Positions 49,019-60,312 of a DNA stretch of 64,000 nucleotides are shown piece by piece. This stretch comes from Porites lobata (taxonomy: Eukaryota; Cnidaria; Anthozoa; Scleractinia; Poritidae): assembly GCA_942486035.1 (NCBI GenBank), contig CALNXK010000037.1, positions 2,018,501 to 2,082,500 of the forward strand, in the 5' to 3' direction. The translations under genes were made by a program, and so were the position numbers. Under the pieces are notes generated by a model. It did not search any database. It worked only from the letters and a program-made list of their open reading frames with translations, and was not told the DNA's origin. The stretch's first letter is position 1. Every line of letters begins with the position of its first letter.

Positions 49019-51028
49019 TTTACCAATATTTTGGAAGACACGGCCTTCCTTCTTCAGGGTCTTCATATAATGAAGAGGCTAGACTAAGACGTTACAATTT
49101 GAAATAAAGAATAGCGTGCAATATGATACTATAATAACACATGAAAATTTAAAAAGTGAACGTTAACAGTACGTGAAAACGAAAACCGTTGAAGTAGTGA
49201 TTTGAAAGAAATTTGAAATGCAAAACAAGTTAAAATAAATGATAACAAATAGAAGAAATATAGAATGTATTACACTTCATCTTTCTTATTCATACCTAAT
49301 GGTTCAAGAGTACTGATTACCTCTCTCGATGAGGTATGTACAGCCCCCGAAATGATCCCGACCCCGAAATGATCCCCATTTCTCTTCACGTGGACCCCGA
49401 AATGATCCCCAATTAATTCTTGGAATGGAACTTGTTTTCCGTCACGGAATTATTCCTGTTGCAGCGTTTACGTTCTTAAATCGCGTTTAACATGTCGCTT
49501 CTGAATTGAAAACGTTACAGTCAAGAACAGTGATAGGTTTGGTTTCGCCTTTAGAGTGGAATTTGTATGAGGTTTGTCCGTCAGATATGTATTTTCAAGT
49601 GAGACAGTTTTTCCGCATGGGTATGAGCCCCGGGGCTGGTTGTGTTGTGTGAGATTGCGAAGTTTGGCCCTAACTAGAAAATCGCTGAGGTTACTACTAT
49701 GACTATAATCTACAATGGGTGCAGCTTTAAAGACGTTATAGCTACGGGGGGATGAAATAAGGATGTGAAAGCGTTTGTGAATAATGGATGAGATAGAACG
49801 AAGGGAGGGGTTGTAGGTGATAACGAAGGGAACACGTTCTGTTTTGCCCAGTGTGTAAGTGTCATGGGGCGTAAGTGCTTCTGTCCGTGTGATATTGTTA
49901 ACTCGCTGTATTTCCCGTTGAAGGAAATAGCGGTTATAGCCAGGTTTGTAAAGACGGTCAATAAGTTTTTTGGTGCGTAAGTTGAAGGTCTTCACATCAT
50001 CAAAATCTTCAGCGGCTGTACTGATTCCCAGCTGAGTAGACAATATCTCTTTTTTGTAGATTTCAGCCCACATTGAAAAGGACTGTCCGCTGACAATAAT
50101 TGCCTGTCCGTACTTTGATCATGTGGGCTGCGAAGCTGAGGTAAATTCTAAGAGAAACATGTAAGCGTTTACATTTTTAAATTTTTTTTTAATTAGTTAT
50201 CAAAATCCAACTCTTTTAGTGGTTTTCTGTAAAATGACAATGAAAGAGGAAATCGTGCATTAAGGAAATCCGTTCACTGGCCTCACATATAAAAGGTAGT
50301 TTAAGTTTTCGGGTGTTTCCCGATTTATACCGTTAAATCTAGAAAACAGCGTATAAATGACAAGTACATGCTCATCATAAAAACTTGTTATGTTTATACT
50401 TCAGATTCAGCGAAGAGAGGTTGAATCGCATCTTCAAGCAGCCATGAGACTTCATCTTGACTTAGCTTGTGTGAAATTAGGCGACACACAAAAGAAGTTC
50501 GAAGAGACCACAAAAAAGCTAGTGGAAAGGGTCAATGCTCTAGAAAAAGACATGCACTCTAAGGAAAGGTGTGAATCATTTACGTGGAGGATAGATGGTT
50601 TTAGTGAGGTCTTAAGAAAAGCAAAAAGTGGAGAGCAAACCTTCATAGAAAGCTCTCCATTTTACAGATATGGATATAAATGCAAGCTACGTATACATCC
50701 GAATGGCTGTGACTCTGGAGAAAATACTCACCTGACAGTATATCTGGTGATAATGAAAGGCGAATACGATACCACTTTAACCTGGCCTTTTGATAAAAAG
50801 TTCACATTTACGTTAATTGATCAACAAGAAAATGAACACGACAGGGAGAACATTGTTAAGTCCTGTACTTCAAACCCCAAGAAAAGAAGCTTTGCGAGGT
50901 CTGTAAAAGAACAGAACATTGGGTGGGGCTTTGCTGAGTCTGTATCCCACGAAGAACTGCAGAAAAGGCGCTACATTGTAGACGACACTATTTTTGTTCA
51001 TGTTCACTTTACTTCAGTAGGATACTAA
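32420..51028 (+). CDS. TRAF-like protein, copy E (complete, seven exons)
   Basis: Exons 32420-32592, 35009-35072, 46297-46398, 47386-47550, 47858-47932, 50060-50140 and 50405-51028 (stop TAA) have AG/GT borders and join to 427 codons. RING ligands: C27, C30, C43, H45, C48, C51, C68, D71, the C-x2-D ending usual for TRAF RINGs. Residues about 98-230 hold TRAF-type zinc fingers (CPSNGC, CTNKNC, CTHC, CSQNC, CPYFDHVGC). About 230-280 is coiled coil and 285-425 MATH. The start ATG has A at -3 and G at +4. Expected role: ubiquitin ligase/adaptor downstream of TNF-type or Toll/IL-1 receptors. Odd points: intron 2 is 11.2 kb, mostly transposons, and the MATH domain departs from A and B at conserved spots (SCTSNP for SLTSDP, RSV for RPV, ESV for QFV). 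Confidence 0.9.
33168..34308. mobile_element. Inverted dimer of Penelope-like element fragments, copy E intron 1
   Basis: Two arms face away from a centre near 33640. The plus arm encodes the endonuclease end at 33743-33955 (EDRQGAVYKIKCCD then QIDWVSATCITY and LNRSQQLPAPYKRLIDEIK, stop TAA); the middle of the domain is deleted. The minus arm keeps KIKCCDCQASYI and then jumps downstream, a different deletion. A 14-bp target duplication, AATTATRCTGATTG, sits at 33154-33167 and 34309-34322. B intron 1 has the empty site. So one inverted-dimer insertion occurred after the B/E split. Confidence 0.8.
34177..34239 (+). ncRNA. Hammerhead-ribozyme-like motif in the PLE arm
   Basis: Core box CTGAAGA (34203-34209) is followed by a 7-bp stem with one mismatch (GACTACC / GGTTGTC), then GAAA (34230-34233), then CGTCAG pairing with CTGACG at 34177-34182. 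This order matches a hammerhead (CUGANGA, stem II, GAAA, stem III). PLEs are known to carry such motifs. Stem I is weak and the base after the expected cleavage U is G, so the copy may be inactive. The minus arm lacks the CTGAAGA box. Confidence 0.4.
34628..34804. mobile_element. pogo/Tigger-like MITE, copy E intron 1
   Basis: Orthologue of 8051-8228, with ends CAGTGGAACCTCGATATAAC and ATCGAAGTTCCACTG and TA on both sides. Better preserved at the right end than the B copy. Confidence 0.75.
35325..38041 (+). mobile_element. Hairpin-ended element 1 of a head-to-tail pair, copy E intron 2
   Basis: It begins GCGCAGCTCC in a GC-rich head and ends with the hairpin TTTAGCCCTGGCTAAA followed by TCTATATATTA. 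A 1.9-kb TIR element is nested inside (36005-37910). B intron 2 continues without this block at about 10792. There is no target duplication beyond a few A/T bases. The 3' hairpin and lack of duplication recall rolling-circle (Helitron/Helentron) ends; no Rep-helicase is seen. Confidence 0.55.
36005..37910. mobile_element. 1.9-kb TA-flanked TIR element nested in element 1
   Basis: Inverted ends of about 140 bp start GACCTTTTTACCGATACGGC. TA flanks at 36003-36004 and 37911-37912. A separate near-perfect hairpin (37597-37776; arms ATAAGATTGTAATGGG / CTCGTTACAATCTTAT) is nested beside the right arm. No transposase is recognisable. Confidence 0.72.
39107..41497. mobile_element. 2.4-kb TTAA-flanked TIR element
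   Basis: Ends AGGTCAAATGAACCAAAA and TTTTTTGGTTCATTTGACCT sit between TTAA at 39103-39106 and 41498-41501. Inner inverted matches (TGACGTCAATGTTGGTC, about 39312 and 41280) extend the arms. TTAA duplication fits piggyBac or Kolobok families. No transposase seen. Confidence 0.75.
42359..44229. mobile_element. 1.9-kb TTAA-flanked TIR element
   Basis: Ends GGTGGCTCCCTAGAGTAAAT and the inverted TACTCTAGGGAGCCACC lie between TTAA at 42355-42358 and 44230-44233. Inside, 43280-43627 (+) is an open frame of 115 codons containing GSGLTFEDLQTVYSRLGNEG, possibly a remnant of an element-encoded protein; I cannot name it. A broken frame starting MASQVRN lies near 42455. Piggybac/Kolobok-type by target duplication only. 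Confidence 0.72.
45156..46296 (+). other. Remainder of copy E intron 2
   Basis: Colinear with 10793-11595 in B, plus about 360 bases near 45370-45840 that B lacks. No gene is seen. Confidence 0.45.
48964..49012. repeat. (TA)n microsatellite, expanded only in copy E
   Basis: About 24 TA units at the PLE 3' end in intron 5. A and B carry only a few at the same place. Confidence 0.9.
49015..50040 (-). mobile_element. Penelope-like element remnant, copy E intron 5
   Basis: The minus frame 50073-49468 keeps the upstream part of the PLE protein (VKTFNLRTKKLIDRLYKPGY, VPFVITYNPSLRSISSIIHK, NLSDFLVRAK). The GIY-YIG segment present in A is gone. It is replaced at about 49338-49510 by unrelated DNA containing CCCCGAAATGATCC repeated four times. 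The 3' hairpin beside CTGAAGA is kept. Confidence 0.72.
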
Positions 51029-51278
51029 ATGTAACTGTCCTTTGAAATTCCTGAGAAGCAAAATTTTATAAACTTATACTCGGTTCGCTCTCTGATTCAC
51101 TGTTACATTATTATGCATAAGAGCTCGACAGTAATCTTCTTGCCGTCTTCACTGTGGTCTGAGCTCTTTTTAAAAATCAGATTTAATCGGATGGTCTGAA
51201 ACTTAAAATAATATAATACATAGCCTGCGTGTTTCGTGATCTACATCAACATGCAAAATTCATGATTACAGTGGTCTA

Positions 51279-51369
51279 TAGTCAAACTCAGTTCATAGGG
51301 ACACTTCGGGGGACCCTAGAAAGTGTAGTCTACGTATTAAGCGGGTGTCCGTAAAGCGGGGTTTGACAG
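51279..51369. mobile_element. Small TIR element, copy E 3' flank
   Basis: Counterpart of 4688-4777; the first base is T instead of C. The right end TTTGACAG is followed by TA. Confidence 0.55.
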
Positions 51370-51783
51370 TACCATCGGAGGTGGCTAATGATCTTTCCAC
51401 CAATGAAAGTCGGAACGAATTTTAGTCTTATTTGAAGCTCTCGCAGTGAGTCGCAGGTTCCAAGTCTCAAGTTGGGGTATCGATTTAATTTTTGTTTTAA
51501 TTTTTAATCCCTGTTTGTTTGCATAACTTAGGCCGAGTCTCCACATCATTGAATCTGAAAAGAAAGAAGCCTAGCTTCAATTCTCCCGAATTACGATCAT
51601 CGCGGGTCCCGGGTTTCAAACCGATTAGCGTATTGGACGGTTGGATAGGAACTCTGCCTGTCAGAGTTTAGTGCTCAAATACTGAAAGTCTGGGGCTCAC
51701 CCCGAGTTTCGAGGGTTTGCGAGACACGTATTTCAAGTTAACTTTTAAATCTCGGTCTCCCGACTGGAAAAGTGAAAAAGACG

Positions 51784-51934
51784 TAGCCTGCATGTAGTGC
51801 GAATACAGTCATCTCTCCTCACTTCTCGCCGCCAGGGGTGTCTCGCGGAAGAGCCTTGCGAGAGACGTGTCTCTCGATCCCCTGTGAACTTGCGGAAAGG
51901 GGAGAGACCTGAGAGACGGCTGTATGCGCAGGCT
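51784..51934. mobile_element. MITE with GCGAATACAG-type ends, copy E 3' flank
   Basis: Ends TAGCCTGCATG...GCGAATACAG and CTGTATGCGCAGGCT are inverted. Counterpart of 5226-5358. Confidence 0.5.
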
Positions 51935-53106
51935 AAAAGAGGGTCGGCTGGGGAAAAGGTGGCCCCCTGTCGTCTTCTCGCAAAGTCTTGAATTTACACA
52001 GTGTCACCGGTACTTTTGGAAGTTTAATGAACGTACGTTTAGCAGCCTCTAACGTTTTCAATGATTTAGACGACAGCATTAAAGTACTCTGCATTAAAGC
52101 AAAGGATTTCAAACCGAAATTATGGGCAATACTTTGTAGACGTGGCATCAATCAAAGTTAGATCATTTCAGTGTAGTTATTATCTAGTACCGTTCATACT
52201 TGTATTTTTTTTGTACTCTTTAGCTTGTATGTTTTGTTTTCCCAATACAGGTCAAGTGATAATACTCTAGGGAACCGTTTCTTTCAAATTTTATCTTATT
52301 CACGTGCATAATCATGCAAATATACGCGTAACTTTAATGAAAAGACAATGGGTCAAGTTCTCCTGGGACCTCTATTGGGAAAACAAAACATGCAGTTCGA
52401 TACAGTCAAGCTAAAGAGGTTTATTGCTCGTGTGATATTGTTTTTTTTTTTCGTTCTCCGTACGGTACAATACTGCTTTTAAGTCTTTCTAGGTAACCGT
52501 CAATTGTTTTAAGCTTAGCGAAGTCTTGCTTTAATTTTTGGTGTCAATTAGTGAAAGTTCAGCTCAGGTAATAAAGTTGTTGTTGTAGTTGTTGTTGTTG
52601 ACTTGCGGATAACTCAAACCTTTGAGGTTTGTCCGGAAAAAAAGAGTTTTACACTGAGCGATACTTCGTAATGCGCAGTACCAAGAAAGAGATTCAGCAT
52701 ATGAATAAGACACTCATATGCACTATAATATTCTTACACGAGTTCGAGTTATCGAGGGTAATTAGTTACAATAAATCGAATGGAAATTAATTCTTGGTTC
52801 GATTTACGCGAGATTTGATTTGACCTGAGAGGTCGTCCTTCTTTCCTGAGAGCCACGAGCAGCGAGCGAAAAAAAAATTGTGAAAAAAAAATTGAAAAAT
52901 AGAAAAAGGAAGAGAGATTGGCCCTAGTTCCTCGTGGCTTGGCCGCTCGTCCCTCGCGCTTACTCTGGATCTACTGTGACTGAAAAGACAAATAAGAGAC
53001 TGCTTGCAATCTAATGAGAGTTATCAGTTTCCCGTTTTTCTATTAACCTGGAGTCAACTGTAGTTTTAACTACAAATCGATGTGATTACGAACACCTGGA
53101 CAGCTA

Positions 53107-53610
53107 GTTCTCTTGATCCAAAAGGTACCAAACTTCATGGGATCCCCTCAAGGATCCACGTGTAGTGAACGCCCATCATGGCTCTGCCCCTGTAGTGTTA
53201 GTATAATCCTTATTTTTGACTGTACTTAGACATTTTGTGTTCTTGCGCTGTGATCTTATGAGGTCGGGAATCAATGTTTTATAGTACTAATTTAATGAAG
53301 ACATCGTTCAAGGGTTTAATTGAAAACTATGATGTTAAGGACCATTTACAAAGGAGTGTTGACGCTCGTTGAAAAAATTTCTGTGTAAAGGGGCCTTAAA
53401 AGGAGTTACTCTACTTGCCTAATTTTGGCCTGCTAGCAGAAGCTACCTTTTCTCTAATTTCCCGATATGAACTGACTTACGAGCATCAAGTTTTACCAGG
53501 AGAGGATGGTTTTACGTTATCATGCAGCCCTGTTTCGTGGGTTTTGTGAATAAAAGGTTTTTCAGGACGAAGTACCAAAATTTAGAAAAACTACAAATTA
53601 GGTTTAGCAC
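53107..53610. other. Segment present after E but absent after B
   Basis: About 0.5 kb lies between CTCTTGATCCAAAAGG and ACATCCTAAC; in B (18040-18055) these sit next to each other. No inverted ends or coding frame seen, so insertion in E and deletion in B cannot be told apart. Confidence 0.5.
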
Positions 53611-54931
53611 TGTACATCCTAACTTATACCATCCAGCTTAGCTTGCTATCCCATATAACGTGACTGGGCGCCAGCCATGAGAACTGATGAAAACTGAAGA
53701 ACTGAGGAGTCTTGGGCCATTCACATGCTTGCACTAAAAAGAAAAGAAAGAAATCACGGGAAGGATGCAAAGAAGGGAAATTTGTCTACTGAAATTTGAT
53801 CTCTTTTGAGTGAATGAGCTTGTCGACCAGGCGTGTGTTGGCTGGTGGCTCAGTGTGTCCAAAACGGGGTTTATAAGAAAAGGGAGGCCTTTGACACCTT
53901 GATCTCAGCTTGAAATGAGTTAAAGTGCAATGTGAAGTCAAACTGTCTTCCTCTTAGCTGGCTCAGCCGAATCTTTCGTCCGCTTGATGATTGTCAGTTT
54001 CACACTTCCAGGGGATGAACTCGTTATAAGTCTTATGGGCGGAGACGGTAAGTTCGTGGTCTCAGCTGTTTAGAGGAACTTTAGTCAGATAAAAGTGCAT
54101 GTTTCGTAATTGTAGGCTGTTATTGTGTTTCTGTGGGAAAAGTACAAAAACCGGAAACTGACTTTGAGAAAATCTACAGCAAGAGCGAAACAAAGAAAAC
54201 GAAAATTAACTTATATTATTTGGTTCGTCTTAGGAACGGCCTTTCGGATTATATTTCACATCAGTCTGTAGTTTCGCAGGCCCTCTAAAATGAGATTTCC
54301 ACATGTTAAAGGAAAAAGTAACTCATTACGAAATATTAGATACACGGGGTATACGTAGAATGTCGTGTAGAATGAAAATACTACCTACCAAAAGCAATTT
54401 TTTTTCCAGGAAAGTGGCTGAGCAGTACGACCATAAAATGTCCAGTATCTAAACAAAATCTTTGATTATCTGAACAACTATCTTTATCCTAGTACAATCA
54501 TGCTCTACTGTTACTCAGTACCAGTAATTTCACAATCGTTCTACAGTACTTTAGACATCTTTTGTTTTTGATCTTAGTATATAGTTCGTAATTGTTACTA
54601 TTGTAATCAATACACTACACAAACCTTGGATATCACCTCCTCCTTGATCCTTGCGAGAGAAGACGACATGTTTAAGAAAAGAGTCAGGGAGGCCATCGAA
54701 ATATTTTGTCGGGCTAAATGTTTGAACAGGAACGCCAGTTACGAGCACCCGCGATCTACAAATCACGTATAAATCATGTGACAAATTAAAAAGTCCAACA
54801 ACTCCATCACTAGATAACGATCCCACGATGGAGTCGAAAGCTTGTGTGTGCTGATAATTTTTCTATCCTGGGATTTGAGACCTCGTTTGCTCTAGTCTAA
54901 TTATTAATCGGCTGATTTAGCAACAGAACAG

Positions 54932-55058
54932 GAACGTCAGTTGACGACAGGAAAGCGCGCGGAAAGGACTGAGCGCCACTTCCGATGCCCAATTTGCCGC
55001 TCTGCCATTGGTCAAGCCACCTGTTTGATTGGCGCGCGCCGTCGTCAACTGACGTTCC
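54932..55058. promoter_or_regulatory. Palindromic CCAAT-containing element upstream of copy F
   Basis: Ends GGAACGTCAGTTGACGAC and its exact complement GTCGTCAACTGACGTTCC bound a GC-rich core with GCCATTGG and TGATTGGCGCGCGCC (two inverted CCAAT boxes). It lies about 165-290 bases before the start of F, where a proximal promoter is expected. It may be a MITE taken into the promoter. Confidence 0.5.
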
Positions 55059-56537
55059 GTTGAAGTAAAAGATCGAGCATCACGGCTCGCTTTCTTGGAA
55101 CAGTAACAACGAAGTCATATCAGGCACTATTATCATTTGGCTGACAGCCAACATGATCTGATTAATCATAAGGTCCCATTTTTTTCACTTGGCTATAACG
55201 TTAAGGTAACCGTACTGAGACAAAATGGCGGAAGCTGAAGCAAATCCATCGCTTGGCGGATATGATGATGACTTTGTTAGTGAAGTTGAAGACGAATTGC
55301 AATGTGCAATTTGTAGGCTACCACTGAAAGACCCTATTTTGACGAAATGTGGTCACAGATTTTGCAGAGACTGTCTTGACAGTCATTTCACAAGGTTAGT
55401 ATCACCCCTTGGCTTTTCAGAACATATCCCTTACTTCAAGTTAGATATTAGCTCCATACAAGAGATGGTAACTGGACAATAACCCTCGATCTTGCTCTGT
55501 ACGAGTCATTACTTTATTCAAATGTTATGCAAGAGACTTGTGTTATGTTGTTCTGTGCCTGTGAGCATTTATCAAGCGATTTGAACCTTGCGCAAGTATT
55601 TTATGGGATTGGTAAAGCGCGTCGTTTCGGAGTACATAGTTATGGCGGCCTTTTCGCCTTCTCGTTTACGGGGGCTGCACTTGCGGAAATAAGTCTTGAC
55701 TAAAAAGGACTCAGGAAAGTCAGATAAAAACAAACAAAATGCATGACACTTTTTCATATCAAGTAAAAGGCAAGTCAGGAAGCAATTTTCTTATATGCCC
55801 TAACCCTAAGCCAAACCCCAATCCTTCTACATAATAACGTCTTTGGCGGGACTAAATTAACATTAGCATGAACTTGACTACCTCTATTGAGTCTGAGAAA
55901 GATAGTCTCTGTCTGATGATTTCTTGGAAATGACAAATCGAGATAAATGTCACCGAAAAGAAAGGAATCAGGATAATAACAGGAAGAAGAAGCACGTATA
56001 CTCTAGTGATTTTGTGTTACATGATTATGCTATGTATGAAAATATTTCTTACTATTTTTCGCTCGTTTTTTCCCATAAGACTTGTATTCAGTAAAGTATT
56101 GTTTATTCTAATGTTTAGAGTAAAAGGGAAAAGATTTTAAGTTGTTCTTTAGCGACATGGGAATGCGTCAACATAGACCTCACGCAACACTAATATCTAT
56201 AAGACATACAAAAGAAGGAAATACCGTTTGTATCTATCATCAATTTCTATAGACTCAGCCGGATATGTTAATCAACTGAACAGGAAGGTTCCATTTTCAA
56301 CTTTTGATGAAATCTCATTTTCACAATATCAGAATGATTATTGTCATGGATGATTGTTGCAGCTGTATAAGGGAGGGAGAAAGACCGGTTAGCAGGGGGC
56401 CATCCAGAAACGAACGAACACAGCCTTAGATTTAATTGTCCTCTCTTGGTCAGGCTCTATTTTGAGTTGTTGATATAACTCGGTGGGGCGAAACGCAGCC
56501 ACATGATTGGGAAACTATCACTGATCCTGATCTCAAG

Positions 56538-56675
56538 TATCCTTGGTACAGGAGGTTTTCTTCTCAAGTGCGGCTGGATGCTTTGGTGTCGGCCGAAGGC
56601 CGACCAATCTTTGGCCGAAGTCCGAAGTCGCGAGCGGCCGGAAACCGCGCATGAAAGTCCCTGGCACCCAGGATA
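56538..56675. mobile_element. 138-bp MITE, copy F intron 1
   Basis: Counterpart of 21016-21153, flanked by GATCTCAAG at 56529-56537 and 56676-56684. Confidence 0.75.
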
Positions 56676-56969
56676 GATCTCAAGTTATAATTTATTTCCT
56701 TCCGTCTCATAAGGAAGCACGGTCTCACTACGCGACTAAAATATCCTAGCTAACCTGTGTATCACGCCTTCCCTCCCGTTCTCCTTAGAAGAGAGTGATG
56801 CCCAGTCTACTATACTGACGTGGCCAACCTCTACTTAAGCCATTTCCTTCTTCTTTCCAGAAACGCATGTCTGTTCTTTCTATGTATTACATACATAGCT
56901 TTTAAAAATATCACGTATACGTGGATGTCTTAAAATGAGAAGTACTTTAATCTCAGATTTCGACATATC

Positions 56970-57290
56970 TTACTGCATTTTACTGCATACAGCTTTAGAA
57001 GGAGTAATAACGTCATAATCGTCCCGCGTTTTAACTCGCAGTTTCTTAAAAACTCTATTTATGGAGGCGCTATTCTTTGGAACGTTGTCTCGACTCATTT
57101 TACAGACCAGTTTATTGTTTTTTATCGCAAAGTGAAGAAGGACTCTTATTTTAAGGAACTTGATTTTAGCGCACAGTCGTTCCAGTCGCTGCCCAGGCAC
57201 TACCAAGATTTTAAATGTTTTAAACTGTTTTATTTTTTAAATGCTGTAGTCAATTTACTTAGACGTAACTAATGTAAATTCATTTTAACA
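56970..57290 (+). mobile_element. LINE reverse transcriptase C-terminal fragment, copy F intron 1
   Basis: The plus frame reads PRFNSQFLKNSIYGGAILWN, then KKDSYFKELDFSAQSF. Unlike the C counterpart it has no frameshift in this part. 5' truncated. Confidence 0.65.
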
Positions 57291-58679
57291 TTGTATTTTT
57301 TTTTCTTTTAGAATCTTACTGTATATTTTTAGAGTTTTATTGTAGTTGTATTTTGTAAGTAATGTTGTTCTATTTTTAATATGGTTTTATTCATTTGTAA
57401 TTATTTTTACACCACCCCAGAAGCTTTGAGCTTTAAATCATATCGTGTTTAAATAAAGGATATGTAGGTATGCATGTATCTATCATATCAATTTTTTTTA
57501 AGATTAGAGTCACTGTTCAAAACAACAAACATTTTTCGAGCCAACAAAAAAACAGAAGTCTCTGATCCTCCGCGCGAAGCTTGTTCAGCAACACATCCGG
57601 AATGAGTTTAGCAAAACGCTACTCAGACCTCCACCGCGGTAAAACGTTTGAGGCATTTATTTTCATGGTTTAAATTTTAGGGGGATTTTATTCACCATTA
57701 AGCAAAACACATGGACAATGATGCAACTTAACTATCTTAGCGTTCGGTTCTCCAAATAATGAGCTTCTTCCTACTTTGCACCAGAGTAACATCTGTATAC
57801 AACTGCCCGCAGTAACACCAAAGACATTCAACGTATTTAATGATGCCAAACTTCTCCCAGAAAACACGAAGGATTTTATATTATCTGAAAAGTTATAGAG
57901 AGGGGATATCTTCTGTCTCTACCCTACCCTAGCACTCTGAACTTTATAAATTTGTTGAAAGCCCAATTATAAATGTGGTAGCAGCCAGGTAAAAAAAATT
58001 GTTGGGACTCACACCAACCATCAACGGACAAGTAGATAATTCTGATATACATACACATGTTTAAATGACGTTACGTTTTATATTATGCTTTTGTTTCCAC
58101 ACAAAATGCTCCTCCTAAATGCTCCTTTCTCCCCACTAAAATGCTCAGTCTTGCTCATAAAAGTCTCTGAAATACCCGGATAATGCTCATCGTACAGAAG
58201 CTTTTTCTCATTAATTCTAAACATTTTAACGGGGTTTAACGCTAACAAAAAACGTATAAATGGTGTAACAACAACATATCGAAGCTAATAGCTTCCTTAA
58301 AATCTATCAAAACCTAGATCCTCTGCTGACTTTTTTCTGGAATTTTGAGTTCAAGTCTTCATAAATTTTTTGCGGAAATAATTCTCTATACATATTTGTT
58401 TTTCAAAATCGCTGACGTCTTTTCTTTCCATCTCAACAGTCTAGAGCGAAACGGAAAACCGTTAATTTGTCCTAAAGATCGAAACAACCTAACACGAGAC
58501 GAGGTAGGTCACGCGTGGAACTTGTAATAAGTTTGTTACGTTTACAGTAATGTTCAACAAGTTTACGTAGTGAAGGGATGAGCAGAGTCTTGGGCAAATG
58601 CAACTTCAACATAATTTTAACACATACAAAGAGGTTGAGGACAATCCTTTCCCTCATATTCAAAGACTGTAAAAATTTC

Positions 58680-59219
58680 AAGAAAAAAGCTAGTTAAGCC
58701 CTATAACCACATACAGAAGAAGCTTCAAAGCGGTTAACCAAGGGCGCTTCATTGGTAAAAAAAAAAAAAAACAGCTGAATGCAATGTTCACATTATGCGA
58801 CCCAGCGGCCTTTTGTTCAAACCGGGGCTAACGGCTGTTCAGGGCTACCGTTATTAGAGAGTGTTATGGTCGGTGCGCTTGCAAAGAGTACTGGTTCTTC
58901 TGTTTGTTGTTGTTGCTTTTTTAACGTGGTGTTTTTTTTTTCTCTTGGCTTTTTCCCTCTTTATTCCTTCTGCTGGCCCTTTACTTGAGCCGCGAGGTTT
59001 ACGCTAAATGTATTGCCAGTTAATGTGATCGGTGCCTCTAGACTTGTCACGTGCCTGAACTGCGGTGTATTTATAAAGAGGTCTTTTAATGTATAAAACT
59101 TCCAAAATTTTGGAAGGCATACTACAATGCCTGAAAAATAACCCTTCCAATGTTAAGCACAAGTAATATTAATAAAGAAATTAACTTATAGGCTTTGCTA
59201 CTCTTTTCTAATGTTGCAG
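58680..59219 (+). other. Copy F intron 2, 3' half
   Basis: This follows the point where C and F stop matching. It contains an A run at about 58760 and a short palindrome TTCCAAAATTTTGGAA at about 59101. No exon. Confidence 0.4.
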
Positions 59220-60263
59220 GACACTTTTGCTGATAAAGCCACAGAAAGAAAAATTCTCTCCCTTTTAATAACATGTCCTAGTGAAGGATGTCAGTGGACT
59301 GGAGAACTGAGATCAAAAGATGTAAGTAGTAACCGATTGTGCATTCGTGGGCTGTTATTAACCCCTAATTCCAAACACAATCCTTTAATATTCATTGGGT
59401 GAAACATTACACAACAGATTCAGTTACAGAAGACTCGATTATTGCCAGAAGAAATATATTCATCTGTGAATCAGTTTAACATTAGTTGGCTGGAAAAAAA
59501 AATAGTTTCCCGGCTTCCGGGTATTAACAATTAAAGCGATAGACAGTCGGTAACAGAAACAACGATAATGATATATTCTTAAACCGAAACAGACAAACAG
59601 ATATAGCTGAAACGAAATGATAGAATACTTCTCCTTTTTAGGATCACTTTTTGGCTTAGTTTGACAAATAATTTCAAAATTCTTTCCGTCAATTCTAATT
59701 TTTTTCAAAAACACGTTTTGTGGAGCTCATTAAACCAGGCAAAACAAAACTTTTGACAAGCGCTAAAGGTTAATTTTGAAGATTTTTTCTTTTGAATTAC
59801 TAAATATTTTTTCTTATTTCTTGTTCTCTAAAGGATCACTTAGCATCGTGCCTTTTCAAGTCTGTTTCTTGTACCAACAAAAACTGTGACGTGAAACTAA
59901 CAAGGAATACCTTACAAGAACACGTGACCATGTCGTGTCCATGGAGGATTGTTAGCTGCCAATACTGCCTATTTTCGACCCATCCAGCCTGTAAAACCAA
60001 TGTAAGATAAGTGCACATTTGTTTTAATATCCGTGACAACCAGAGAATCGAAAGCGTAATCATGATATATGTAGTCTATTATATTGGTATTTCAGTGTTT
60101 TAAGTGAATCAATTCAAATACACGCTTTTTATGCCATAATCGTGTAGTTTAACTTTCTTGTTCTGTTTTTCAGACAGATTTTGTATAAGAGCGGTCCCTG
60201 CAACCTAGCTGATGTGTCACTGCTTTGCTATGAATATAGCAGAACCGTAGACACCTAATAAAA

Positions 60264-60312
60264 CTACCCATTCCCAAACCAAACCAGACCAAACCAGACC
60301 AAACCAAACCCC
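60264..60312 (+). repeat. CCAAA/CCAGA short tandem repeat, copy F intron 4
   Basis: A run of five-base units, CCAAA and CCAGA, in the intron between zinc finger exons 4 and 5. Confidence 0.75.

Larger units (their letters stand above)
51029..53106 (+). other. 3' flank of copy E
   Basis: Colinear with the A and B flanks. It contains the TIR element 51279-51369 and the MITE 51784-51934. No gene seen. Confidence 0.6.

Noticed and set aside
51797..51991. 64-codon plus-strand frame after E
   Set aside because: Lies within a MITE and flank; no domain and not conserved in A.
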